Program-made: the position numbers and the translations under genes | Assembly (NCBI GenBank): GCA_022829145.1 | Contig: CM040755.1 | Coordinates: 13,083,063-13,147,062 of the forward strand | Direction: 5' to 3' | From: Albula goreensis | Lineage: Eukaryota; Chordata; Actinopteri; Albuliformes; Albulidae | DNA length: 64,000 nucleotides | Notes under the pieces: model-generated | Database searches by the model: none | The model's input: only the letters and a program-made list of their open reading frames with translations | Told to the model about the DNA's origin: nothing | Part shown: positions 1 to 11,054 of the stretch, one piece after another | How positions within the stretch are numbered: the first letter of the stretch is position 1 | Layout of the letters: every line of letters starts with the position of its first letter

Positions 1-3000
1 TACTTTGTATACGATAGAAGTTTGTTATCAGTGACAGAGTTGACGATGTCATGAAAAGAATGACATTGTTTTCAAAGTGAATAAATGTATAATCTCATAA
101 CGCATACAAGGACAAGTCTAGTACTTCTAGTGTCTTGTAAACAGGATGTAAGAAGGATTTACAGCAAATTAATAAAAATAATTAGATAAAGCTGCACTTC
201 TTTCAAAACTGCCCTGAGACATTATGGAAAACAAACAACAGATGTTGTGTTTCCTATTTTCATTTTGTTTGACCCAGCTCTCATGTCTCTAAGTTTTGTG
301 ACGTGTTACATAAAAATGATGCAGAAACTACTTATTCCCAGATGTGTGTGGTTATCTCTAAAGATAATCTCCCATTTCACCATTAGATGGCAATGTTAAG
401 CAAGCTTTTTCCATCTTCACCCCTGTGTTTTTTCTTTTGCATCTAAGAACTGTGTTTAGCTTTTATACAGGCACATTTGATAAATAAACACAGCCTCACA
501 ACAAACAAAACATTGTTGAAAACTCTTAGGAATAATTGATTATTCACACGCAAAATGTAAATCAGGAGACAATACTATTGTAATCTTTTTGGGTACCATG
601 GCATTAACTGGAGCTTAGAGGTATGTTTGGCATGAGACATTCAGTAACCAATGTTATTTAGCTCTTACAGCAATTCTGAATTAAACTGATACATTGTTTA
701 TGAAACACTACTGTAACTTTCTCTCCTCTCAATATACCTTTCTAAGGGACAATGATTCTTATTATAGATTTTCTAGAACTGTGACAAAAGCCTTTTATGA
801 AGCTGGTGGACATTTATGTTGTTTAATAAGAATGAAAGGACTTTGTGAATTCATTTAACGCCCACTACATCATAAGAGAATGTGAAGGACTCAAAGGGGT
901 TTGTAGTGAACAGCAGCTTGGATAATACTGACTGTATGACTCCAAGGGTGCAGATTCTTCGGCATAAAAAACAAGCAATGCTACTTTTCTGGTATGCATC
1001 AATGATGGGTGAAGTTAATGTCTCTGTGTGTGCCCCCTCAAAGTGCCGGTGACTGAAACTTTGTGTGTGCTCTGAGTGATCCCAAAAAAGTAACATTGTC
1101 TGTTTGGTCAGTCAAAGACATAATTGTCCTTATATTGCATCATTTTCTGTATTCCATGGGATCTGAATTCAGAGAGTAGGGGAGACAGGCATTTTGTTTT
1201 TGTTACATATCTCTTTTTCATGTTTGCAGCTCATTTTTTCATGCTATTTGCATAAAATGTAGGAATTTCATCACTGACCACGAGTGTACTCTTTTGTTGC
1301 ATATGTTCTATTCACAGCTAATTCTATTGATATTTGTGTCTAGAGATTACTCCAAAACTCCTAATCATAACTTGGAAAAAAAGAATAGGAGTTAAATCAT
1401 TTGCAGTGACTAAACATTACTGTACTTTGATTTTACTCTTGAAATCAATAAACCACTTCTATTGGCGGAGTCTTTAGAGAAGGCAGATTTGGAACTACCA
1501 AAGGTAGACATTGAATAGAAAAAAATTATATTTCGTGGAATTGATTAGTATGAATACATTTTATATTGTAAGTGCCGTGAGATTTATTTGACATTTAAAA
1601 TCAATGATAACTATGATGGATGACCAAGTAAAATAACTTTGATAATAAGACTAGAATAATAAACTCAGGGCAACAAAATATAGTAAAAAGTATAGGTCTT
1701 GTATTTAGTAGTCCTGGTGCCAACAAGCCTTATTTTGTTGTGTCTTCTGACATAGAGATGCCATTCAAAACAGGGACGCCGCACATCTGTTGTTTCTGTA
1801 ATGGAGTTTCATTTGGTGGAAGATTTAAACAACTCATGCATCTTATTTCAGTTTCCTGAGAAGATGCTGAGAAGGGGAATAAGGTACAATCCATCCATTT
1901 GAACATAATCCTCTTATAATATAGTCTGGCCAACCACATAAACTGGATTGGTTCAATTACATAAAGTCCCCATAATGCATGGCAAATGTCAGTGAAAAGT
2001 GTGTCATGCATCAATAATAATATGCAGCTTCATAGATTTGGAAAGAAAACAGTGGTCTTTGGAAAATGTAAATGTATTGCCCACACTCTCCTCCTCTGCA
2101 GTTTGGATGAAATGTTGACTGGAGCTTCTGTTCTCCTCGCTGTCGTCCTGGAGGCTATTGGTTCCCAAGCCCCCTGCTAGCCCCCGCCCTGGCAGTCTAA
2201 GGCACAGCTAAATATTGTTACCGTTGGACAGCAGCTGTCAAAATGAAAAGACAGCCAGCTGGAAATCCATCTGCATTTGCAAGAGTAGGTGGCTATAATG
2301 TCCTTTCACACAGTTTATGCCATTTCTGTAATACATGAGAATGGCACCGTCTAAGCCGAATTATACACAGAACAGCATAATGGTCCTCAGATACACTTAA
2401 AAGGCTTATGTTCAATTGTTGTTAGTGATGAACTGACATCTAGAAATATACATGTTCTGTCACTGTTACCTAAAAATTTAAGAAGGCAGACTTGTATTGA
2501 AGACAAAATGAAAAGTGATAAAACATTTGTAATACTAATAATAATAGATGTTTTTATGTTCTTTAACTAGCTACAGCAAAAACTCAGGCTATCATATTAT
2601 CTTTATGAAAATAAAGTATCTTACCCCAGACCTCCAGAGTAAGTAGGATAGACTTCAAAAACCTGAATTTAAAATTCACTGACTACAACAGACAATATTC
2701 TGACAACAAATGTTTAACCAAATCTTTTCAAACATCAGCTTAGATTTATTTTTCAAGAATAACCTTCTTTAAATTCGCTCTAAGTTCATAAATTAGGGAG
2801 CAAATAACAGTGGCAGAAGAATAATTTCTCAGGAGGAAGAATGATACACATGCAATTAATTTTTTCCATCTTTGTCCAAATCCAATTTGCATATCACACA
2901 TCATAACATCCTTCAGACATTGTGATAATTAAAACTATTTTTGAATTCAGAACAGGCTGTCTATTCTGAGCTGCAATTATTGTGCTTCTTTCATGCTAGC

Positions 3001-4840
3001 AGCAGTAAATGTTATCCTTGAACTGGCTGGCATGTCCAATAGCATGGAGTCCTTCTTATAACTTTGGGGTTCAATAACAGGGATGGTAGTACACAACCCG
3101 AAGATATTCCACAATTGGCTCCGTTGCTAGTGTGTCAGGACAGGGAGTGTTTTACAAACCTTTTAACAACATTTCTCATAGGATGTTTTCAGTTGATTAA
3201 TTGGCTAAGCAGAGCAACAGTCAGAGACATGCATGGAACACTATAGTCTGGCAACATAAAGTGCTGAAAACATACAAGCATGAAGTCAAATACAATGATC
3301 TCCTTTAAAAGGCTACCAGCATTCGGTCACTCATTTATCTGAAAAGACTCTGAATGAGCCTGTGGGTCAGAAGGCTTTGGGCTGGTGGTTTTTCATGTGC
3401 TGTGCCTAAGGAAGCATTTCTCAAATCTGAGAGACAGAGCCTGCCTGTAAAGATTGAGTACTCAGTGGAGATACCAGTATGGAATGTCTATTTAGCCTAT
3501 ATCTCTCAAAATTATTTATACGTTTAAGTTGTAATTTTAGCTAATGAATGCGTTAAAAAGTTAATGAGTGAAAGGAAACAGCTGACCGTCATTGACTAGG
3601 CTACAGATGGCATGGTTGCCATTGTATTTATTAAGAATGATAAAAAGGGAATCTATGAAGTGGATAAACAAATTTAATTGACACCTGCCAGCCAATTAGA
3701 AACACGGATTTTCCTACCTGTGATATAATTTTGCATAAAGATGTGCAATATGTTGTCTCCCACTGACACAGCCTGAGGGTAGCAAAAGTCAAGAGAAGTT
3801 ACTTAGGCAGTGCACTTGCCCTCACAGGTCTAGAGTTCAGCAGAATGTATTAGCCCAGCCTCTGTCAAAGGAAAGTATCTCAAAATTGAGTTGATTTCCA
3901 ATAATCTCCCAAAAGGTGATTCTTAGTTTTGGACAGAACTAAGTAAAATGAAAACAAAAATTAAAATTAATTTTAGAATATACTGTGGTGATATTTTGTA
4001 ATCAACAAATGTATATGAACAAAACAAAGGATTTGAACATTAATTTTACCTCAAAAGTATGCTATCAAGATTATTTGTTGATTCTTCTGTTTTTTTGCAT
4101 GCACTAGAAACATGTGCCTTTTGCATAAGATAACTTTGATTAACCTCTACTGTAGAACATGCAATAGATTCTCTGTATGAATGACAGTCTGGGCAGACTT
4201 GGGAGTAGTTTCCACTGACTGACACTGGTAATAAGCAGTAAAATATTAGGAGGTTATGCTTGCTGAGTGTCTCCAGGAAAACTACTATATTAGACAGAAT
4301 AGTGTTGTGTGGGTTTAGTCACATGTTCCATAGAGTTCAGCAGTTAACAGATATCAAAAAGGTCAATAGGAATGCTTATCAAATGAGGGCTGTGAAATAT
4401 GAATTATTTGTTTCTTCCATGTTTTAAGATTAACCTCAGCAGCTGGTCAAGAATGCTTGTTTAGACAGAATACTAGTCACAAGATGAAAGAATAGCAAAG
4501 TGTTTTGTGTTTTGTGTTGGGAAGATGAAAGTAGAGTGTTTTGTTGGATTTGTTTTGATGGGAATGCAAGTGTTTTGGTTCAATTATATTGATAAGCAGA
4601 TAAGCAAAGTGTTTTGGCTGGAGGGAATGGAAGTATATTAGAGGTAGAAGTAATGTTTTGCTGCAGGGGAATTAATGGGAATGAAAGTGGATTGTTTTGT
4701 TGGTGAGAGTCCTTGTTTGGCAGGCTTGCCTGAGGACTATATCCCTCTCAATCCCTTCCACCTCATCGACTGTTCTGTGAATATGTGAATTATGTCAAAA
4801 TCAGCCCACAGCTATATCCCAGTGCAGATATGGAGGCTGA
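1..4840. other. Upstream intergenic DNA, no gene seen
   Basis: AT-rich sequence with stops in every frame; the longest open frames are under 100 codons and resemble no protein I know. No rRNA or tRNA is evident. A degenerate minisatellite lies at its 3' end and a compositionally complex stretch at about 2090-2320 could be a conserved element (both listed separately). It probably contains distal regulatory DNA for gldn, but nothing in the sequence proves this. Confidence 0.6.
4490..4705. repeat. Degenerate minisatellite just upstream of the gldn promoter
   Basis: Imperfect, irregularly spaced repeats of a G/T-rich block (GTGTTTTG with TTGG or GGTT nearby) alternate with GGGAATGNAAGT blocks, seen near 4560, 4625 and 4675. 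No clean unit length can be read, so this is an eroded tandem array or low-complexity tract. It ends about 140 bp before the TATA box. Confidence 0.5.
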
Positions 4841-4844
4841 TGCA

Positions 4845-4852
4845 TATAAATA
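4845..4852 (+). promoter_or_regulatory. gldn: Probable gldn TATA box
   Basis: A TATAAATA motif in a locally GC-richer context lies 249 bp upstream of the gldn start codon. Transcription would start about 25-30 bp downstream (near 4875-4880), giving a 5' UTR of about 220 nt. Position and motif support it; the start site itself is not visible. Confidence 0.55.
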
Positions 4853-5100
4853 AGGTGGGTGCATGAACTGAGAGCTTTTTCCCAGAGGAGGAGAGTTGGA
4901 CAATGCAGTAGTCTGCTTGACGTCCTGGAGAACAAGGGTGACATTATCTGAGATCACGTCTTACAACCACGACCGCCTGGAAGCTTTAAGACATTTTTCA
5001 CCACATGCGTTGATACAGCTTGGCTTGTCGAACTGGGATTCTGTGAATTTTCACTTAACACGGTGTGGTTAAACCGGATTTGGATAAAAGCGAGAGAAAC

Positions 5101-5436
5101 ATGAGGGAGTCTGGCCCAGCACTGACCTGGAAGCTGCGAGCGCTGGTCTTTGGGACGTGCGTGGTCACGGTGCTGAACTCTGCGGGGCTGCTGGTGCTGC
5201 TCGTGCGTCAGACGCAGCTGGCCTCAGAGCTGAATGAGCTGGACGCTCAGCTGGAGGAGCTGTCCGAGACTTCGGTGGTGGAGTTCCTGTCGGAGGTACC
5301 CCGTGACCCCGAGCTACGGGCAGAGCAGTTTGAGTACTCGAGGAACAAGCGGAGTCATGAGCATCATCATGTGCAGCAGCTCAATCGAGAGCAACAGGAC
5401 GACATGATGATGATGATGACCTACTCCATGGTCCCG
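5101..5436 (+). CDS. gldn: gldn coding exon 1: anchor and stalk
   Basis: Encodes residues 1-112 and ends in phase 0 at a GTATGG donor. It holds the membrane segment (residues 14-35), a heptad-like Leu/Glu stretch (about 37-56) that could form a short coiled coil, the RNKR furin-type site, and (ATG)5 encoding MMMMM before TYSMVP. A second GT lies 5 nt downstream; using it would break the frame. Confidence 0.95.
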
Positions 5437-8400
5437 GTATGGTGAACACTCTTTTGACCCTTTCACACATTAGTCTCACATGCATATTGCGTTATGTGTT
5501 TAAAACAACCACTTCCCTCCTTGAATTGTTAAACAAAATTCCCTGGAAAAAAAACGCAAATTCAAACTTACAATATTAGATGATCCATCATCATAGTAAA
5601 GCAGCGAGAATAAATCATATGTACATACTGCCATATGTTATAATATCCTCTATTCTTCTTGTATAATTGCAAAGTTTCTGTTTTGAAGTTCATATTTCTT
5701 TTTTAGGTTAAGGTCTTAGTAGACCTCTGCAACAGCACGAAAGGGGCATGCCTAACAGGTATGCAATACAATATCCTCATTTACTTATTGCCTTCTCTCA
5801 CAAATAATAGTCATCTACAGCTCAATCCTCCTCATGACTGTATGGTGTAAACCTTGATTGTTCTGTCCCCTGATACAGGAGCTCCTGGACCTCCGGGTAA
5901 GAAATGAACAGAAATAATAATGATGATTATAATGAACAGAAGATACCTTACATACCTTACATTAGTCATCTTATACACTTGCACAATTACACAATGTGTG
6001 GACCAAAGTAAGTGCCATGAATTATCAAAGTAGGTGCTCCTCTCCATTACTGAGCCAGGCTAATGTAATGGCTTATGTTTACCGCAGGCTTGCCTGGCCA
6101 GGATGGGATGCCAGGGTACAATGGAACAGACGGAATTCCTGGGCCAAAGGGGGACCCTGGAGCTGATGGAAAGAGAGGGAAAAAAGGTACATCAGTCCAT
6201 TAGTTCCTATGAATCATAGATTATAAAAATGATGAAAATGGCAGCACATGTAGGAGATTCCCATTTGTGCCCTACTGGCCTTAATCAGAATGGGCCTCTT
6301 TTCATTTTGTGAACCCAATGTGTAGCCTTGTCATTGTGTTTGGATAATACACCACCATTTTAACTGACCTGTGATAAAATGCCGCAGCAGTGCTGAATGT
6401 TATTAAATGAGCTGCAGGCATGCAAAATTAACTAACCAAGCAGTGTGAGGGTATAACCTTCTGAAATACAATGCAGTTAGTCTGTTGAAATAGATGGTAT
6501 GGGTACATAATATTATCATATGTTAAAGTATTTTGCATATAGTCTTAGCCAGAACAGCTTACAATGAGAGAGGATATAAATGTGTTCCTTTGATTACTAT
6601 GATAAAAAGTGCCAGAGCTGGCAAGCAAAAAAAAGACCCAGACCAGCAAAAATATATGTAACAATAAATACCAGCCAGAACTGACAAATGCTGAGAAAAA
6701 AGTAATAAAAAAAAAAACACAAGAGTAGAAAAGTACCATAACCATCTTTGACTCAAAAGTCATCTCTGACATTGACTCTAAAAGAGACAAGAGTTCCCCC
6801 TACTGGCCCTCGACCCTAATTCAAGCAATAACTCAATGTACTAGAATGCATTGGATATGAAATGCTTTGTATCTTAGGCCCTCCTGGTGAGAAAGGAGAT
6901 CCAGGTGAAAAAGGAGAGAAGGGAGATCCTGGTTCACCAGGAGAGAAAGGAGAAACCTCCAATGATGTAATTTTTGAAGGTAAGAGCATCAACAAGTAAT
7001 TACTGTATATGCAAAATTTCCCAGCATGGATACATGTAGTACTATGTGGTTTACTTACCCATTTTGGTGATCAATTATCTCATGAATGATGTAGAAACGT
7101 AGGCTAATTCTAGGCTGGTGGAGGCTCATCCTAAATTGGGTGGATGTGCTGTTGTTCTTGAAAGGTCCACCTGGTCCGGTAGGTCCTCCGGGGTCTCCTG
7201 GACCTATTGGCCCGCCTGGACCTCCAGGGCCCCCAGGACCACCCAGGAACAGAAGCCACAGAGCGACCCTGCACTCAGCGCAGAGAATCATGGGTGAGTG
7301 TGGCTCTCCTTTACAATGTTTCATCCAGTGAGGGGATGGAAAGGAGGACAAATTAAATCACCTTTATTTAATACACTTCTTTTTTCTCCAGAACTTTGTT
7401 TTTTTCACAATTTGTAATGACCAATCACAACTAAAATACTGCCCCACATCCTATGTCAATACACATGAGTACACAGCAGCATGTATCCGTTCAAGCATGT
7501 ACTACACAGCCAGCCAGTATTTCAGTATACAGTCCATTAGTTTGTGGCAGGTTTGCCACTGGGCTAGAAGACTGCACTAATAAGTCAAGGCTATTTTACA
7601 TTGCTAACCACATGCCACCCAGTGGGGCTGCAGGTGATGTCTGATGCTGAAATATTCAGTAAAATTGAAAAAGCATGTAAGTTCATTATGAAGAATAACA
7701 TACTGAATATTCAGACTTTCAGGTGCAGTATATTTATATGGCTGCTCAAATTCTGTATCGTTTGATTCATAAGAGATGAATTTAATTTAGTTTTTCTTGT
7801 TTCAGGGGTGTCACACGCTGTCCCAAATGATGACACCTTATCTGGAGAAGAGGCTGGGCACATGAGACATCCAGTGTTTAAAAAAGGAGGTATGAATTAT
7901 TCAAGTAATTATTTGCTGCCATTGCTTTCATTTGTGGGGCTTGTAATTAATAAAAAAATCTCTGAAAAAGCTAAAAATTACATTATTTTACACCCAGATT
8001 GCATCATCAAATCCATAGCCAGTGCTACAAATGTTGTGAAAATGGAGAACACGTTTGGAACGTGGATGCAGGATGCGGCTACACAAAATGATGAACGCAT
8101 CTGGGTGGCTGAACATTTCTCAGGTCTGTCTGTGAAACAAATTTTTGTACAAATACTGAATCTTTGAAGTATGGCCAGGCTAAGGTCATTACCTGTTCTT
8201 AGGCTCATTCCATACGGTCATGAAGATGTGTGTACGTCATTCCTCTGCAGGCCGTGATATGAAGGAATATGAGAACATAGATGCTTTCCAGAATGGCAGC
8301 AGCAAATACATTGATGTCAGGAAATACTTTCAAGGATGTGGCCACATTGTGCACAATGGTTCCATCTACTATCACATGGCTGGGTATTCCACCATTGGCA

Positions 8401-8954
8401 AGTAAGAGTTGATCTTTTAAATGTTGCTTTCTTAAGACAAGTGAAACATCTTGCTTGCTCCTGATGTAATTTTCATTCCATGCAACAGGTTTCACCTCCA
8501 AAAAAGAACACTGCACACCCTGACCATTGAGAATGCGCTGTATCACAAGCTGAACTATCTCTTCAACAACTCCAAGACCTACTTCAAATTAGCCGTTGAT
8601 GAAAACGGACTGTGGCTCATTTTCGCTTCCAGCACAGATGAAAACATAGTGGTGGCTCATCTAGACGAGAAGACATTCTCGGTCACTTCGTACATCAACA
8701 CCACCTGTCCCAGGCTGAAAGCAGGGAACGCCTTCATAGCCTGTGGAGTGCTGTATGTTACGGACACCAAAGATGCCAAAGTCACATACGCCTTCGATTT
8801 ACTGAAAGGAAAACCCATCAGCGTGAGCTTCAACCTCAGACCAACGAGTGGTGTTGTAGCCATGCTGTCCTACAGTCCAATTAAGCGACATCTGTTTGCA
8901 TGGGACAGCAGGTATATAAAGATATACGATGTTCATTTCTTTTCTGATGAATGA
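5101..8954 (+). CDS. gldn: Gliomedin (gldn), 10 coding exons, 520 aa
   Basis: Gliomedin is a type II membrane glycoprotein of myelinating Schwann cells that binds NrCAM and neurofascin-186 and clusters sodium channels at nodes of Ranvier. The ten joined exons total 1563 nt in one frame. Seen: a short cytoplasmic N-terminus; a hydrophobic anchor at residues 14-35; a furin-type site RNKR at 81-84; a Met-rich stretch before residue 112; 22 Gly-X-Y triplets (130-195), a 7-residue break SNDVIFE, then 9 more triplets (203-229); and an olfactomedin domain from about 274 to 517 with motifs such as [11 protein letters not shown] and [20 protein letters not shown]. Human gliomedin is 551 aa, so this is full length. 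The ATG at 5101 is chosen because the frame upstream lacks another ATG and the anchor then sits at the usual distance. Intron boundaries are GT-AG. The next gene, dmxl2, is convergent. Confidence 0.96.
5404..5418 (+). repeat. gldn: Coding (ATG)5 trinucleotide repeat in gldn
   Basis: Five consecutive ATG codons encode a Met run just before the conserved TYSMVP motif. It is an in-frame microsatellite, so length changes would keep the frame. Confidence 0.9.
5707..5758 (+). CDS. gldn: gldn coding exon 2
   Basis: A TTTTTTTAG acceptor and GTATGC donor flank 52 nt encoding [17 protein letters not shown] plus the first base of a Gly codon. The DLCNST motif, with an N-glycosylation sequon, is a gliomedin landmark. 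Phase 0 to 1. Confidence 0.95.
5879..5896 (+). CDS. gldn: gldn coding exon 3, 18-nt microexon
   Basis: Only 18 nt, phase 1 on both sides, encoding APGPP with split Gly codons at both ends: exactly two collagen triplets. Acceptor ACAG and donor GTAAGA are good. Skipping it would keep the frame and the Gly register. Confidence 0.9.
6088..6186 (+). CDS. gldn: gldn coding exon 4, collagen-like
   Basis: 99 nt, phase 1 to 1: eleven Gly-X-Y triplets beginning [12 protein letters not shown]. Acceptor ACCGCAG, donor GTACAT. Confidence 0.95.
6878..6979 (+). CDS. gldn: gldn coding exon 5, collagen-like, with interruption
   Basis: 102 nt, phase 1 to 1. It encodes charged triplets [18 protein letters not shown] and ends the first collagen block with the non-triplet stretch SNDVIFE. 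Acceptor TCTTAG, donor GTAAGA. Confidence 0.95.
7165..7293 (+). CDS. gldn: gldn coding exon 6, second collagen block
   Basis: 129 nt, phase 1 to 1. Nine proline-rich triplets end in [10 protein letters not shown], followed by basic, non-collagenous residues. Acceptor GAAAG, donor GTGAGT. Confidence 0.95.
7806..7889 (+). CDS. gldn: gldn coding exon 7, linker
   Basis: 84 nt, phase 1 to 1. Encodes the acidic linker [18 protein letters not shown] and the stretch HPVFKKG before the olfactomedin domain. Acceptor TTTCAG, donor GTATGA. Confidence 0.93.
7998..8123 (+). CDS. gldn: gldn coding exon 8, olfactomedin domain start
   Basis: 126 nt, phase 1 to 1. Opens with CIIKSIA and contains [11 protein letters not shown] and [10 protein letters not shown], the typical beginning of an olfactomedin domain. 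Acceptor ACCCAG, donor GTCTGT. Confidence 0.95.
8251..8401 (+). CDS. gldn: gldn coding exon 9, olfactomedin domain
   Basis: 151 nt, phase 1 to 2. Encodes [15 protein letters not shown] and [14 protein letters not shown], with one N-glycosylation sequon in each half. Acceptor CTGCAG, donor GTAAGA. Confidence 0.95.
8489..8954 (+). CDS. gldn: gldn last coding exon 10, olfactomedin domain end
   Basis: 466 nt ending in TGA. Encodes [41 protein letters not shown] (with the Asp of the domain's usual metal site) and [19 protein letters not shown], then [11 protein letters not shown] at the C-terminus. Acceptor CAACAG. Confidence 0.97.
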
Positions 8955-9409
8955 GCAAGTTTAAGACAGTCTAAATTTTATAAATACTTGTTGATGTTTG
9001 CTGGTGAGATGTGTTCATGTTTTTTTTTTAATTACTCAGTGAATTAGCTATCAGCAACACAGCTTTTGGATTCATGTACTGCTACTGTATGATTAATTAC
9101 TCTGGTATAATTTTCCATAGCTGAGAGGGTAGAGGCAAGAAATTAAATTCTACAGTTAATACAGATGCAGGTAAATAAGCAAAACAGGTGTGGGAATAGA
9201 CAGCACATATATAGCTAGGTATTTTAAAAACCTTAATTGCCCTGATTTTCAATATGTAAAACAAAAATGCTCTCCACTTCTACTCAAGAGGAAAAGAAAT
9301 CTTGTACCTTAATTACTGCAAGACATTTTTACAGAAGATGTCTAGACCTCCTGAGGAGTCTCGACACAAAATACAAGCATATAAGCATGGAACCAAAGTA
9401 CCTTCATGA

Positions 9410-9415
9410 AATAAA
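9410..9415 (+). terminator. gldn: Candidate proximal gldn poly(A) signal
   Basis: An AATAAA hexamer 456 nt after the stop. A further AATAAA lies at 9699-9704. Confidence 0.35.
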
Positions 9416-9870
9416 AAGAATTTATTCAACTTACAAAGGTAAAACTTTGACGATGATAGAACTATATGTTCTTTCAGAGACTTGCACACATTCTGATCAT
9501 CTTCCCCCATTGACAGAGCATCTTATGCTTTAGATAAATACACAACACAGACATTGAAAAAGGACATTTGGGGCGTAACAGGAAAATACATACAGCAGAC
9601 AAGGCTCCAACCAGTTCTGACAAACACAAATCAGTTTAATGAATACAGTACATTTAACCAAAGTACAACTAGTTTGGTTGGTATGATACAAACCAAAAAA
9701 TAAAGAGAAAGCTTTTATGTTTGTACAAGCTGTTGTGGTACTTTATATTCATATTTATATATATATAGATGTATTAAAACTATTTCAAACTATTTACTAC
9801 TTGGCCAAACAAAGCCAGACATTCATTTGTAAATGTAACAGTTTCCTCTTTAATAGCATTTGTATATTTA

Positions 9871-9876
9871 AATAAA
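9871..9876 (+). terminator. gldn: Candidate distal gldn poly(A) signal
   Basis: AATAAA followed by a T/G-rich stretch (GTTTTATAGTGTCC), the expected arrangement for cleavage near 9890-9900. It would give a 3' UTR of about 0.94 kb. Confidence 0.5.
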
Positions 9877-10341
9877 GTTTTATAGTGTCCCAAAATTTGA
9901 GTGCAAAGGTTCATTTGTTATGGATAAATTATTAAAAAAATAACACCAACCTCAGTAGTGCTCCACTGCATCCCAGGTCGCTAACACACCTTACATTCCT
10001 AATATAAAGGCAATAAGTTAAATATAATACAAACGTCTGCAAAGAAATAAAACAAAAAGGAAACAAAGCAACAAACATTTTGTGCAAAACGAAAATAAAT
10101 ATTGTTTTTCTGGTTAAAATGTGTTTTTCAGTGCTTGGAAACCTATGGGCCAAACATGACGAAACATAAATTACATTTACAGTACTGTATATCTCTTTGT
10201 GTTCTGACAGGATACTTCATCGGCCATGTGTCACTGAAACAAGCATTTCAGTGCTGACAACAGTAATGGTGGCATGTGCAAACAGATCAGTTTTTCCTCT
10301 GTAAAGCCCACTGTAAACAGGCTCACAAAGGCTATGTGCCA

Positions 10342-10347
10342 TTTATT
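10342..10347 (-). terminator. dmxl2: Candidate dmxl2 poly(A) signal
   Basis: TTTATT on the + strand reads AATAAA on the - strand, about 500 nt after the dmxl2 stop. It gives a short 3' UTR; longer neuronal 3' UTRs cannot be excluded. Confidence 0.5.
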
Positions 10348-10844
10348 TTGCAATATGAGCAGCAAAATAAAATAAAAAATAAATAAATTAAAATGCAATT
10401 CCAACAAATCAATTCACACTGGAAACCACTGACTTCATACAGAACCACAGTGCTGGTAGAAGATGCTAAAGAGATTCAGCCGTGGGCACAAAATGACGAC
10501 AGATACACACTTTTAAAAATTTTTGCTTTGAGTACTTTTACAGAGCACTATCAATGACCTGTGATTGCACCGCTTTTACAATAACAGTACATGCATAGCT
10601 TTCCTATGAATACACTCTAGAAGAGATTCTGGAACAAATTCAGCTTATTTAAAATTACAGTCACTTTTATCTTTTAAAGTCAAGTATGACACCTAGCTTC
10701 TGTAGTTTTTTTCAGGCTTTGGGGAAAAAAATATTTACTGTAAGCGTCACTTTGTTGCAATCCACAGCGAAGGACACGTGAACGCTAGATGCTAAAAGCT
10801 TTGATTTTGATTTTTCTCTCCTCAACCATCTCCACCATTACAAT
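10348..10844 (-). other. dmxl2: dmxl2 3' UTR (extent inferred)
   Basis: Noncoding sequence between the dmxl2 stop and its first AATAAA, with A/T-rich low-complexity stretches and no other gene. Confidence 0.6.
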
Positions 10845-11054
10845 TTACAGGATGTCAAATATGCTGGCTGGTATGTTGTAGCGGTCTGGTAGGACCCTCA
10901 TTTTCAAAGTGCCATCAGCTCCACAGGTGAAGACTCGGTTTCCGGGGCAGGTCTCCACCTGCATGACCCCAGCGCCGATGTTGCGGAAAATGGACTGCTT
11001 GGCGTGCTCGGTGCTGAATGAGTGCATCAGGCCATGGCCTGTCAGCTTCCAGAC
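10845..11054 (-). CDS. dmxl2: dmxl2 last coding exon 46
   Basis: 210 nt including the TAA stop: VWKLTGHGLMHSFSTEHAKQ, SIFRNIGAGVMQVE, CGADGTLKMRVLPDRYN and a C-terminal IFDIL, as in the human protein. Confidence 0.97.
   Translation of the reverse strand, partial: VWKLTGHGLMHSFSTEHAKQSIFRNIGAGVMQVETCPGNRVFTCGADGTLKMRVLPDRYNIPASIFDIL

Larger units (their letters stand above)
8955..9900 (+). other. gldn: gldn 3' UTR (extent inferred)
   Basis: AT-rich, stop-filled sequence after the gldn stop. Its end is set by whichever downstream poly(A) signal is used. The 88-codon frame at 9267-9533 resembles nothing. Confidence 0.6.

Noticed and set aside
5065-5100. Longer gldn reading frame beginning at a GTG
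   Set aside because: A vertebrate gene would not start here at GTG; the first ATG in frame is at 5101 and gives the normal gliomedin N-terminus and anchor position.
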